Shown here one piece after another: positions 1-6,833 of a stretch of DNA of 64,000 nt (position 1 is its first letter; each line of letters begins with the position of its first letter). This DNA comes from UBA11986 sp963734955. GTDB taxonomy: Bacteria > Bacteroidota > Ignavibacteria > UBA10030 > UBA6906. The notes beneath the pieces were generated by a model. The model worked only from the letters and a program-made list of their open reading frames with translations. It was not told the DNA's origin and ran no database searches. The stretch lies in contig CAVTJO010000011.1 of NCBI GenBank assembly GCA_963734955.1, positions 434,001-498,000 of the forward strand, in the 5' to 3' direction. The position numbers and the translations under genes were made by a program.

Positions 1-954
1 GCGCACATCCTCAACCATCTGACCGGAATTCATTTCCACGACGAGCATCCCCATGGTTCTCATCGCAAGCTCCCGAACCTTCGCGGAGGGAAACGGCCAC
101 AATGTCCTCGGCCGCAGCAACCCTACTCGAATGCCATTCTGCCGGGCAATTTCAACGGCCCGATGAGCGACCCGCGCAGCAAGTCCGTACGCAACAAGAA
201 TGTAATCCGCATCTCTGGTTTCGATCTCTTCGAAACGCACTTCCTTCTCCGCAATCTCCTTGTACTTCTTCTGCAAGTTGAGGTTGATCAGCTCCATCTT
301 CTCCGGTTGGATATGAAGAGAAGTGATGATATTCCGCTCACGCGACTTCGGCTTGCCGACAGTTGCCCATGGCTTCGGAGGAATGTGATCTGCCGGGGTG
401 TACTCCTTGAATTCCACCTTCTCCATCATCTGCCCGAGGGCACCATCTGCGAGAATCATCACCGGATTGCGGTATTTGTCGGCAAGATCGAAAGCATCAT
501 AGACGGCATCCGCCATCTCCTGCACGCTCGCAGGAGCAAGGACAATCAGACGATAGTCACCGTGCCCTCCCCCTTTCGTGGCCTGGAAGTAATCTCCCTG
601 CGACGGCTGAATAGTACCGAGGCCGGGACCGCCGCGATTGACGTTCACCACGAGGCACGGAAGTTCCGCACAGGCAATATAGGAGATCCCTTCCTGCATC
701 AGACTGATGCCCGGACTGGATGAGGACGTCATAACTCTGGCACCGGCTCCGGCCGCGCCATACACCATATTAATGGAAGCAACTTCGCTCTCGGCCTGGA
801 GAACGATCATGCCCCGCTGCCGTCCTTCATCCGCCAGATACTCAAGCACCTCCGATTGGGGGGTGATGGGATACCCGAAATACGCCTGACAACCGGCTCG
901 AATCGCAGCCTCGGCAAGCGCCTCATTGCCTTTCATTAACCGAATATCTGACAC
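1..954 (-). CDS. vorB: 2-oxoacid:ferredoxin oxidoreductase alpha subunit (VorB-like), C-terminus cut by window edge
   Basis: The reverse strand reads without a stop from a GTG at 954 to base 1 (318 codons), so the last few dozen codons lie outside. The N-terminus has the family signature: 'LMKGNEALAEAAI' followed by the pyrimidine-binding motif 'GYPITPQSE', and later 'GPGLGTIQPSQGDY'. Such enzymes oxidatively decarboxylate branched-chain or other 2-oxoacids to acyl-CoA, reducing ferredoxin; the alpha subunit works with a TPP-binding beta and a 4Fe-4S delta subunit. The GTG start is preceded by GGAAAGG (970-964), a good ribosome site. The delta-type ferredoxin gene lies about 100 bp upstream, and the beta subunit is expected just beyond the left edge. 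The family is clear; branched-chain versus 2-oxoglutarate preference is not proven by sequence. Confidence 0.9.
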   Translation of the reverse strand, partial: MSDIRLMKGNEALAEAAIRAGCQAYFGYPITPQSEVLEYLADEGRQRGMIVLQAESEVASINMVYGAAGAGARVMTSSSSPGISLMQEGISYIACAELPCLVVNVNRGGPGLGTIQPSQGDYFQATKGGGHGDYRLIVLAPASVQEMADAVYDAFDLADKYRNPVMILADGALGQMMEKVEFKEYTPADHIPPKPWATVGKPKSRERNIITSLHIQPEKMELINLNLQKKYKEIAEKEVRFEEIETRDADYILVAYGLAARVAHRAVEIARQNGIRVGLLRPRTLWPFPSAKVRELAMRTMGMLVVEMNSGQMVEDVR

Positions 955-1014
955 AGTGATTATCCTTTCCAATTATCCGAATCGAGTTCAATACTACGAT
1001 CTTACTTGAAGCAC

Positions 1015-1031
1015 GGCATTCCAGGAATGCC
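1015..1031. other. Short inverted repeat between ferredoxin and vorB genes
   Basis: GGCATT (1015-1020) and AATGCC (1026-1031) are perfect complements around CCAGG; the whole 17 bp is a palindrome apart from the centre. It sits in the roughly 100-bp spacer inside the operon and has no T-run, so it is not an obvious terminator. It could be an RNA-processing hairpin or an operator. Confidence 0.3.
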
Positions 1032-1057
1032 ACATTCGGGCACTCCGCACATCCACC

Positions 1058-1360
1058 TCAATTCAATGCACCATCCCCGCCGTCATCAATGGTGATGCTG
1101 ATATTCTCCTTGACATTGGAGATTGTCGCAACCGGGACCTTCTTCTTCTTGTTCTCGCGGTACACGGTTATCACAGCATCCGGACACACCAGAGCGCAGT
1201 TTACGCAGCCCGTGCAATTATCCTTGACAAGAACCGCATAGTGATAGCCCTGCTTGTTGATGCCAGGCGAGAGCGCAAGGCTCTCCTGTGGACAGGCATC
1301 AATGCACAGCTCACACCCTTTACACGTGTCAATCTCAAAGCGAACGGATCCGCGTGCCAT
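1058..1360 (-). CDS. 4Fe-4S dicluster ferredoxin, delta subunit of 2-oxoacid:ferredoxin oxidoreductase
   Basis: A 100-residue protein with two CxxCxxCxxxCP clusters ('CKGCELCIDACP' and 'CTGCVNCALVCP'), the arrangement of the delta/KorD-VorD subunit that takes electrons from the TPP active site and passes them to free ferredoxin. A TTG one codon upstream could extend the frame, but the ATG at 1360 is chosen because AAGGAG lies 8 bases before it. The C-terminal tail after the second cluster (about 35 residues, lysine-rich then acidic) is typical of the subunit rather than of a free ferredoxin. It directly precedes vorB and follows the PLP enzyme gene by about 40 bp, so all are probably co-transcribed. 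Confidence 0.88.
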   Translation of the reverse strand: MARGSVRFEIDTCKGCELCIDACPQESLALSPGINKQGYHYAVLVKDNCTGCVNCALVCPDAVITVYRENKKKKVPVATISNVKENISITIDDGGDGALN

Positions 1361-1401
1361 CAAATCATCTCCTTAGGAATGGTTTGTTCTTCAACAAAAT
1401 C

Positions 1402-2769
1402 TCATACCTCAAAGTCTGCCAACTCCATCGGCAAGCTGGCAAACGATTGTTCAAGGGAACACTTCAAATCCTGAATAATGTCTTCAGTCTTTTCCAGCCC
1501 GATCGCCAGCCTGATTCCTCCCGGGTCGAGCCCTTTCGCCAGTTGCTCGTCGGCCGGTATTGCTGAATGTGTCATCGAACCGGGATGTTCAATCAGTGTG
1601 CGGATATTTCCGAGACTTACCGCGAGCGTGATGCAGTAGGCATTCTTTGCGATATGATTGATGAACCGTTCCGCCCGGACAAGTGAATCTTGCGGATCGT
1701 TTCCCTTCATCACAAAATAGATCATCGATCCGGGAGCAAAATTGCCGTCATAGTCCCGCATCTGACGGCGTGCAAGACTCAACTCTTTGAACGAGGGCAG
1801 GCCGGGATATTGTGTGGCTTCAATCTCGGGCCGGGTTTCCAGAAACTCCGCGACCTTCATTGCCGAGGCTTGCATTTGTCTCATACGGGTCGCAAGGGAT
1901 GGAAGTCCCTGCACCAGTACCGGCCATGCGCTCTTGGGGGAAAGAACTGCTCCGAAGTCCTTCCGGTACAGCATCAACATATCCTTGCTCCATTGAGGGC
2001 CGATGACCACTCCGCCAATATCGGTCCCGAACCCGCCTATCGCTTTGGTCAGCGAGTGAACGACGAAATCAATACCGAGGTGCAGGGGGCGCTGGCAGAA
2101 TGGTGTGGCAAAGGTGCTGTCAACAACTGTGTAGATCCTGTTGTCTGCCGCACGCTTCGAATTTGCTTCCCGTGCAATCTGCGCAATGGCGGCAAGGTCG
2201 ACAAGTCGAAGGGTCGGATTGACGGGTGACTCCATGTACAAGACACGGGTGTGTTTGGTGATCGCCCGCCCCACCTCGTCGGGATTCGTGAAGTCGACAA
2301 ACTTCACTCCGATCCTCAATCGCGGATACCAGTTCGTCAACAATGAATATGTGCATCCATAGAGTGTTTTGTGCGCGAGAACTTCACTTCCGGTGCCCGT
2401 GAGAATTCCCAGCACGGCGGAGATGGCGCCCATGCCGCTCGCAAACGATACCGCTATATCGCCGCCCTCCGCGTACGCGAGGTTTTCCTCCAGCATATCC
2501 TTGTTCGGCTCGCCGAGACGATCGTAGATGTAGATGGGAGCCCTGCTGGTGACATTCACCTCCTCGCTTGAGTGGGCAAACTCGGTGAACCCTTGCGCGC
2601 CCCTCTGGGCAGAGTCGAGCCTGAATGTTGCCGATGATGAAATTGGCGGAAGGAGGTGATGACTGTAGTCCCACCGTGGATCCTGCGACTCACCGTAAAT
2701 CAGGTGGGTTTCAACAGAATAAGATTTTTTGTCGCCCGCTACGTCGTGCTCCTCGCGTTCGTGTTTCAT
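1402..2769 (-). CDS. Cys/Met metabolism PLP-dependent enzyme (gamma-lyase / gamma-synthase family)
   Basis: A 455-residue trans-sulfuration family enzyme of fold type I. Visible hallmarks are the 'SGMGAISAVL' phosphate-binding loop, 'VVDSTFATP' with the pyridine-contacting Asp, the PLP lysine in 'HSLTKAIGG', and the C-terminal 'EHPGSMTHSAIP' substrate-carboxylate motif. It is somewhat longer than the usual roughly 400 residues owing to an N-terminal extension and an insertion before the lysine. The start overlaps the stop of the nitroreductase gene (ATGA, 2766-2769), indicating translational coupling. Next to a 2-oxoacid:ferredoxin oxidoreductase, a methionine gamma-lyase role (methionine to 2-oxobutyrate, then to propionyl-CoA) is attractive but inferred; cystathionine gamma-lyase/synthase or O-acetylhomoserine sulfhydrylase cannot be excluded. 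Confidence 0.85.
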   Translation of the reverse strand: MKHEREEHDVAGDKKSYSVETHLIYGESQDPRWDYSHHLLPPISSSATFRLDSAQRGAQGFTEFAHSSEEVNVTSRAPIYIYDRLGEPNKDMLEENLAYAEGGDIAVSFASGMGAISAVLGILTGTGSEVLAHKTLYGCTYSLLTNWYPRLRIGVKFVDFTNPDEVGRAITKHTRVLYMESPVNPTLRLVDLAAIAQIAREANSKRAADNRIYTVVDSTFATPFCQRPLHLGIDFVVHSLTKAIGGFGTDIGGVVIGPQWSKDMLMLYRKDFGAVLSPKSAWPVLVQGLPSLATRMRQMQASAMKVAEFLETRPEIEATQYPGLPSFKELSLARRQMRDYDGNFAPGSMIYFVMKGNDPQDSLVRAERFINHIAKNAYCITLAVSLGNIRTLIEHPGSMTHSAIPADEQLAKGLDPGGIRLAIGLEKTEDIIQDLKCSLEQSFASLPMELADFEV

Positions 2770-3920
2770 AGCAGGCCACCTTTGGGGTTCGCCATTAACG
2801 AGCCTTTTGAATCAGCGGTCACAATCACTTCCTCGATGGGTCTGCGAGGGGACGGCACCGGGTCGGCCAGACAGTACCCGATGCGCAAGAGCAATTGCGG
2901 CCATGAGGAAAGCGACATCAACGAACGGAGTTGCGTCCGCAGTTCCGGTATCTCGATCAACATGTTGAAGAAGCCAAATTGCACGCTGTTCTTCGTCAAC
3001 GCGAGAAGAATCCGCTCCAGGAGCTCGCCAACTTCCAGCCATTGGGGTAAGGCATCCTCGCTGTGCAACACAACCAGTCCCGGCGCTTCGACACAGAGAT
3101 TCTTGTCTCTCGCCGCCCGGAACTTTCCGAGGTTCAGCGTCTTTGTCGCCCAGGGACCCACAACGGAAAGGGCGTCATTCATGCCGAGGTTTGCGCCTGT
3201 CATACCATCCGGTCTGCGAGTATAGTTGGGCCGGATCCACTCGGCAAGTTCCTTCCTGAACAAGGGATCGGATTGCTGGGCCATATCCGCAGCGGCCACA
3301 AGATCCGCCACTTGCTGGTTGACGGCTCCGTCCCGCGAAATATGGATCGAGGCGATGCTCGACTGTGCAAATTCATTGAGAGTCATCACCACCTGCTCCG
3401 GGACGCGAGCCATGAGGAATGGGTTACGGTTGGTGTGCCGCTTCGTGATGGACGGGAACAGCTGCGCGAGTTTCCGCTCCGCCGGAGATAATGATGATGG
3501 CCGCGAGAGTCGAAGCAAGGCGAGCGGCTGTTCGCTGTCGCCGCTATGGTTGTACTGTACCGCGCATTCAAACCCAAAATGAGCAGCAGCCACGCGCAGG
3601 TTCAGGATCGCCGCGCCGACGCCCATGATCAACTCACGATTCCCGGGGTCAACAACCGGCAACCGTCTGCAATAATCCGCGTACACGGCAATGCCGTCGT
3701 TGGTCAGCCGGAACTTCCACGGCTGGGTATTGTGGCTGGATGGTGCAAGGACGGCGTACCGGACAAGGAACAGCAACTGTTCCTGGAAGGACTCGTACCA
3801 GGGAAACACCTGGTCGTCCACTTCATATGGTGTTTTGAAGGGGTCAAACCCCTGCTGCTCTAATCTCATTCCTGGTTCCGGCTCAATATCAAGCTCCATA
3901 TTGTACATCGATGCCTTCAT
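2766..3920 (-). CDS. Acg-type nitroreductase-family protein
   Basis: A 384-residue protein with the nitroreductase/Acg signature 'APSSHNTQPWKF' near residue 55 and a later 'TKRHTNRNPF' motif, both characteristic of the larger Acg-like subfamily that resembles two fused nitroreductase halves. Members bind or are thought to bind FMN; their physiological substrate is mostly unknown, and in mycobacteria they belong to dormancy regulons together with universal stress proteins, which are also present in this operon. The start at 3920 is chosen because its ATG overlaps the TAA of the upstream ferredoxin gene (TAATG) and has AGGGAG before it; eleven upstream codons in the open frame lie inside that ferredoxin gene. 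The ferredoxin is a plausible electron donor (inference). Confidence 0.82.
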   Translation of the reverse strand: MKASMYNMELDIEPEPGMRLEQQGFDPFKTPYEVDDQVFPWYESFQEQLLFLVRYAVLAPSSHNTQPWKFRLTNDGIAVYADYCRRLPVVDPGNRELIMGVGAAILNLRVAAAHFGFECAVQYNHSGDSEQPLALLRLSRPSSLSPAERKLAQLFPSITKRHTNRNPFLMARVPEQVVMTLNEFAQSSIASIHISRDGAVNQQVADLVAAADMAQQSDPLFRKELAEWIRPNYTRRPDGMTGANLGMNDALSVVGPWATKTLNLGKFRAARDKNLCVEAPGLVVLHSEDALPQWLEVGELLERILLALTKNSVQFGFFNMLIEIPELRTQLRSLMSLSSWPQLLLRIGYCLADPVPSPRRPIEEVIVTADSKGSLMANPKGGLL

Positions 3921-4159
3921 TACTCTCCCTTCCGTATGGCATCGACCGGGCAATCCTCCATTGCTTCCCGAACCAAGTCCGCTTCCTCTTCTGACCGGGG
4001 TTGTCGCGCAACGTAGTAGGTGTTGGTAGGCTTGTCAAAATCAAAGTTTTCGGGAGCAACCATTCCACAGTAGGCGCAACCGTCACATTCTTCCGCCACA
4101 AAGTACTCTCCGGGAGCATTGTTGGGGAGTCTCGCCGATTTTTCTTCCGTTACCCTCAT
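3920..4159 (-). CDS. Single-cluster 4Fe-4S ferredoxin
   Basis: A 79-residue protein with one cluster-binding set: CxxCxxC ('CDGCAYC') near residue 27 and a distant Cys-Pro in 'MEDCPVDAI' near the end, with the 'APENF' stretch typical of Thermotoga/Clostridium-type one-cluster ferredoxins. Start chosen at 4159 because AAAGGAG stands 5-6 bases before it; the longer open frame (to 4264) has no comparable ribosome site. Its stop overlaps the nitroreductase start. It could carry electrons between the 2-oxoacid oxidoreductase and the nitroreductase in the same operon (inference). Confidence 0.85.
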   Translation of the reverse strand: MRVTEEKSARLPNNAPGEYFVAEECDGCAYCGMVAPENFDFDKPTNTYYVARQPRSEEEADLVREAMEDCPVDAIRKGE

Positions 4160-4193
4160 GGATCTCCTTTTGTGGATGTTGGTCATTGGATGC

Positions 4194-4475
4194 TTACGAA
4201 AGTCTGCATCGAAGCTGTGCAGTGCAATGGCGCCTGCAGTTTTGATTCTCGGGCCAGAATGCACAGCCTTTCACTACAAGAATCGGTCGAAGGACGGGCG
4301 ACGAGCCTGCGGCGATACCGGGGGAGACCATGACCGTCGATTGCTGATGCCTGTCCGGACATTCGACCACGTGACCGTACATAAACCGATGATACAACTC
4401 CACGCAGTCTGGTAGCGCAATATACAATGCGGCGAATGAAACCAGCGTACTCAATGTAGAGAGTGCAATTATCAT
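4194..4475 (-). CDS. Small membrane-anchored Cys-rich protein, unknown function
   Basis: A 93-codon frame starting 12 bases after the preceding gene's stop, with GAGGTGG just before the ATG. Residues 2-21 are hydrophobic (one transmembrane segment), followed by a soluble tail ending in a Cys cluster of the form CxxWPExxxCxxxC. It fills what would otherwise be an unusual gap in a tightly packed operon. A different frame over the same bases (4183-4497) is also open, so the choice rests on the ribosome site, the membrane segment and the Cys/Trp-Pro motif, which I associate from memory with small proteins near multi-Cys redox genes. No function assigned. Confidence 0.5.
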   Translation of the reverse strand: MIIALSTLSTLVSFAALYIALPDCVELYHRFMYGHVVECPDRHQQSTVMVSPGIAAGSSPVLRPILVVKGCAFWPENQNCRRHCTAQLRCRLS

Positions 4476-4487
4476 TGGCCACCTCGA

Positions 4488-4847
4488 TCACTTCCACCCA
4501 GTTGCCGGGTTTGCGAATCGCTTCTTGAGGTCAAGCTCTTCAATCACCTGTACGATCAACGGAAAATACCTGTCAAGGGAGCAGTCAATATCATCGCGCA
4601 TTGCACACTTGCCGTCGCTGGATTGATGAATGCAAGTCCCGCAAATCCTATCTCTCAGTGCTGCCTCGTAGGCTCCCATTGAGGTACTGTAGGTCGAGCG
4701 GACCACCTCCATGATCTGAGGATGGAACCGCTTTACCGCACATTCCTTTCCGTTCGCGATTCGGCAATGGCCAGCCCCATCGCCGTCGACGCATTTCGGA
4801 CAAATGCGTGCAAGAATCTCGTCGAGGTAGTCCCGGTTCTCCGTCAT
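4488..4847 (-). CDS. Cys-rich soluble protein, two-fold repeat, unknown function
   Basis: A 119-residue protein with eight cysteines in two similar halves: 'CPKC....GHC....EC' near residues 16-36 and 'CGTC....GKC....DC' near residues 69-90, each followed by a 'RxFPxI...V' helix. The spacing suggests two metal or Fe-S sites, one per half. There is no signal peptide. Start chosen at 4847 with AGGAGGG six bases upstream rather than the longer frame to 4886. It lies between a TonB-like gene and a small Cys-rich membrane protein in a redox operon, but I do not recognise a named family. Confidence 0.75.
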   Translation of the reverse strand: MTENRDYLDEILARICPKCVDGDGAGHCRIANGKECAVKRFHPQIMEVVRSTYSTSMGAYEAALRDRICGTCIHQSSDGKCAMRDDIDCSLDRYFPLIVQVIEELDLKKRFANPATGWK

Positions 4848-4869
4848 ATCAGTCCCTCCTGTCGTGGCA

Positions 4870-5628
4870 TCAACTGGATTGCGCATCGCGCAACTGGAAC
4901 TTGAACGGCAGCGCCACCCACACCCGCACCGCGCCGTTGTTCATGACCGCGGGTGTGAAGATGAATTGCATTGCTGCCTCGACCGCGGCATCATTGAAAA
5001 TCTCTGTTGTGGATTTGATAACAACAGCCTTTTTCGGCTTGCCATCCTTGTCGACGAGAATCTTAACCCATACGGTTCCTTCGAGACCCGCCCGGAGTGC
5101 CATGTCCGGGTATTTGGGTGTTACTTTCTTGACAATCTCGGGTCCTTTCTCGTACGGGATAAACGCGTCCATCGCAGGATCAGCATCGTCAATCTGGATG
5201 TCCTGCGTGATCTGCACATCACCGTTGCCACCGAGCTCTTCAAGGGCCGGCGAGGGGGTCGAGCTTAGTTCTTGTTGCGTTGCGATGGTTTGTTCCGGAC
5301 TCACCTCAGCATCAGGTACGGGCACGGGCACACCGACCGTGGGTTTTGCCATTGCCTGCACACCCACCGGGGGGGGAGTAGCTACCTGCGAGATTGACGG
5401 TGGAGGACCCAGCTCGCTGTATTTCACCATGCGCACCTTTACCATCGGGATGTCTTCATCGTCGCCGCCGATGATCTGAGGAATGTAGTATGAACCTATC
5501 ACGACAGTATGGATCACAAAGGATACCACCATGCCGCGCATGAAGTTTCTGTGAAAATACTTTTTGATCTCATATCTTCCATAGCGGGTTTCTTCGGACC
5601 CGAGAGGAACTGCGATTGCGTTTGGCAT
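4870..5628 (-). CDS. TonB-family energy transducer
   Basis: A 252-residue protein with a short cytoplasmic N-terminus, one transmembrane helix (about residues 31-52), a Pro/Val-rich periplasmic linker (about 70-135) and a C-terminal TonB domain (about 165-250) with 'PKYPDMALRAGLEGTVWVKILVDKDGKPK'-type sequence and 'AAVEAAMQFIFTPA'. TonB proteins couple the proton-motive force to outer-membrane receptors. No ExbB/ExbD or receptor gene lies in the window, so its partners are elsewhere. Start at 5628 is preceded by AAAAGGAG at 8 bases; the GTG three codons earlier overlaps that site. The gene is in the stress/redox operon, not next to a transporter, which is unusual. Confidence 0.86.
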   Translation of the reverse strand: MPNAIAVPLGSEETRYGRYEIKKYFHRNFMRGMVVSFVIHTVVIGSYYIPQIIGGDDEDIPMVKVRMVKYSELGPPPSISQVATPPPVGVQAMAKPTVGVPVPVPDAEVSPEQTIATQQELSSTPSPALEELGGNGDVQITQDIQIDDADPAMDAFIPYEKGPEIVKKVTPKYPDMALRAGLEGTVWVKILVDKDGKPKKAVVIKSTTEIFNDAAVEAAMQFIFTPAVMNNGAVRVWVALPFKFQLRDAQSS

Positions 5629-5664
5629 TGTCCTCACTCCTTTTCTCTGTTAGTCACCGGCAGA

Positions 5665-6120
5665 TCACGAGTGCGGGCTCGCGGCCTGTTCGCCGGGTAC
5701 TTCAAAGAGCCCACTGACAATATGGGCGACAAAATCAATATCTATCGGCTTATACACCACATAATCGATCGATTTGTGGATTGCTGCCTCACGTTTGCGG
5801 TCGTCATAGCGCCACACCCGGAACAGCATGACTCGAATCCCGGGGTGCGTCTGTTTCCACGTATCAAACAATTGGAGAATCCAGCTCGTTGGAAGAGCAT
5901 CGGCAATTACCAGCGATGGCTGATATGTTTCAACAAGTCCGGGCAGCGTATTCCCGTCCGTCGTTGTGACAATTACGTACTTGTCCTGAAAGTACAACGT
6001 AAGACTCATGCAGAGATCTAGATCGGGGCTGTACATGATAATCGTTTTCTTCGTACGATCGCTCACGGCTTCTGTGTCATCAGATTTCGATGATCCCATC
6101 GTATGCAGCGCACCGTTCAC
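5665..6120 (-). CDS. Stand-alone response-regulator receiver domain
   Basis: A 151-residue protein with a CheY-like fold: an acidic pair at 'YSPDLD' after the first strand, a candidate phospho-acceptor Asp in 'LVIADALP', and the conserved Lys-Pro in 'VVYKPIDID'. There is no output domain, so it would act by protein contact. The start is taken as a GTG at 6120, one base after the TGA of the universal-stress gene and six bases after GGAGGG (inside that gene); the ATG at 6099 lacks a ribosome site. The alpha3-beta4 region is divergent, so phosphorylation should not be assumed. Confidence 0.72.
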   Translation of the reverse strand: MNGALHTMGSSKSDDTEAVSDRTKKTIIMYSPDLDLCMSLTLYFQDKYVIVTTTDGNTLPGLVETYQPSLVIADALPTSWILQLFDTWKQTHPGIRVMLFRVWRYDDRKREAAIHKSIDYVVYKPIDIDFVAHIVSGLFEVPGEQAASPHS

Positions 6121-6121
6121 G

Positions 6122-6628
6122 TCAGTCCCTCCGCAGGACATGGAGATCTTCTTCAACATCCTCCTTCTTCAGGATCCGGTCCCGCAATTCCGGCGGCTTC
6201 ACAGCAAGTACCGGAGTGGGAGACAAGCGAATGATCTTCTCAGCCACGCTGCCCATCAACATGTGGGCAAGACCCGTCCGACCATGTGTGGCAATGACGA
6301 TCAGGTCTATCTCATGCTCCTGGGCATATCGTACAATTTCCCTGTGCGGATCACCGTGCAGAATCACCTGTTCCAGGTTTGTATTGTTTTTGAGTCTCCA
6401 GTAGACGAACTTTCTCATCTCTTCCTGCGCTGTCGCTTCGAGTTCCGCTGACATGGTTGCGGCGTTCAACTCGACATTACGCACTCCGACGACGGGTCCG
6501 GGTTCCATGACATGTATCAGATGAATCTTCGCACCGTAGAGCAATGCGAAGGACGAGGCGTATTCCACGGCTGCAGTCGAAAAATCCGAGAAGTCCGTGG
6601 TCACCAGAATGTTTTTTACGACGTACAT
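6122..6628 (-). CDS. Universal stress protein (UspA family)
   Basis: A 168-residue UspA-domain protein: N-terminal 'KNILVTTDFSD', and near the end the nucleotide-binding loop 'THGRTGLAHMLMGSVAEKI' (G2xG9xG[ST]-type), which predicts an ATP-binding member. A 25-residue charged tail follows the domain. It appears to be the first gene of a ten-gene minus-strand operon that runs to the left edge; the upstream gap of about 205 bp holds a possible sigma-54 promoter. Universal stress proteins together with an Acg-type nitroreductase recall hypoxia/dormancy regulons of other bacteria (analogy only). Confidence 0.9.
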   Translation of the reverse strand: MYVVKNILVTTDFSDFSTAAVEYASSFALLYGAKIHLIHVMEPGPVVGVRNVELNAATMSAELEATAQEEMRKFVYWRLKNNTNLEQVILHGDPHREIVRYAQEHEIDLIVIATHGRTGLAHMLMGSVAEKIIRLSPTPVLAVKPPELRDRILKKEDVEEDLHVLRRD

Positions 6629-6665
6629 GACACCATCCCTGAACTGCGAGTCCGGAAAGGAATAC

Positions 6666-6680
6666 TACAACGGTTGTGCC
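6666..6680 (-). promoter_or_regulatory. Candidate sigma-54 promoter of the usp operon
   Basis: On the minus strand GGCAC-N5-TTGTA fits the -24/-12 pattern (GGCAC-N5-TTGC) with correct GG-N10 spacing but T instead of C in the -12 box. It lies about 40 bases upstream of the usp start, and an NtrC-type activator is encoded immediately upstream. The same bases also form the perfect inverted repeat ACAAC-G-GTTGT (6667-6677), so an operator is an alternative reading. Confidence 0.35.
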
Positions 6681-6833
6681 GATTCGGGGGTACGTTGGAG
6701 AGCACGAAAAAGCCACTCCGCTGCTCAGAATGGCATGAACTGGGGGGTCTCTGGTTGGCGATGCCCGGAGAGAAAAGTCCCCTTCTCAAACATGAGATGT
6801 CGGTGAAGGGCGGGCTTCAGATTTGATAATGGG

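Noticed and set aside
163..723. 186-codon plus-strand frame at the left end
   Set aside because: It lies opposite the clearly recognised vorB gene.
4183..4497. Alternative frame over the small Cys-rich membrane ORF
   Set aside because: It overlaps the end of the preceding gene, lacks a ribosome site and has no membrane segment or motif, unlike the frame 4194-4475.
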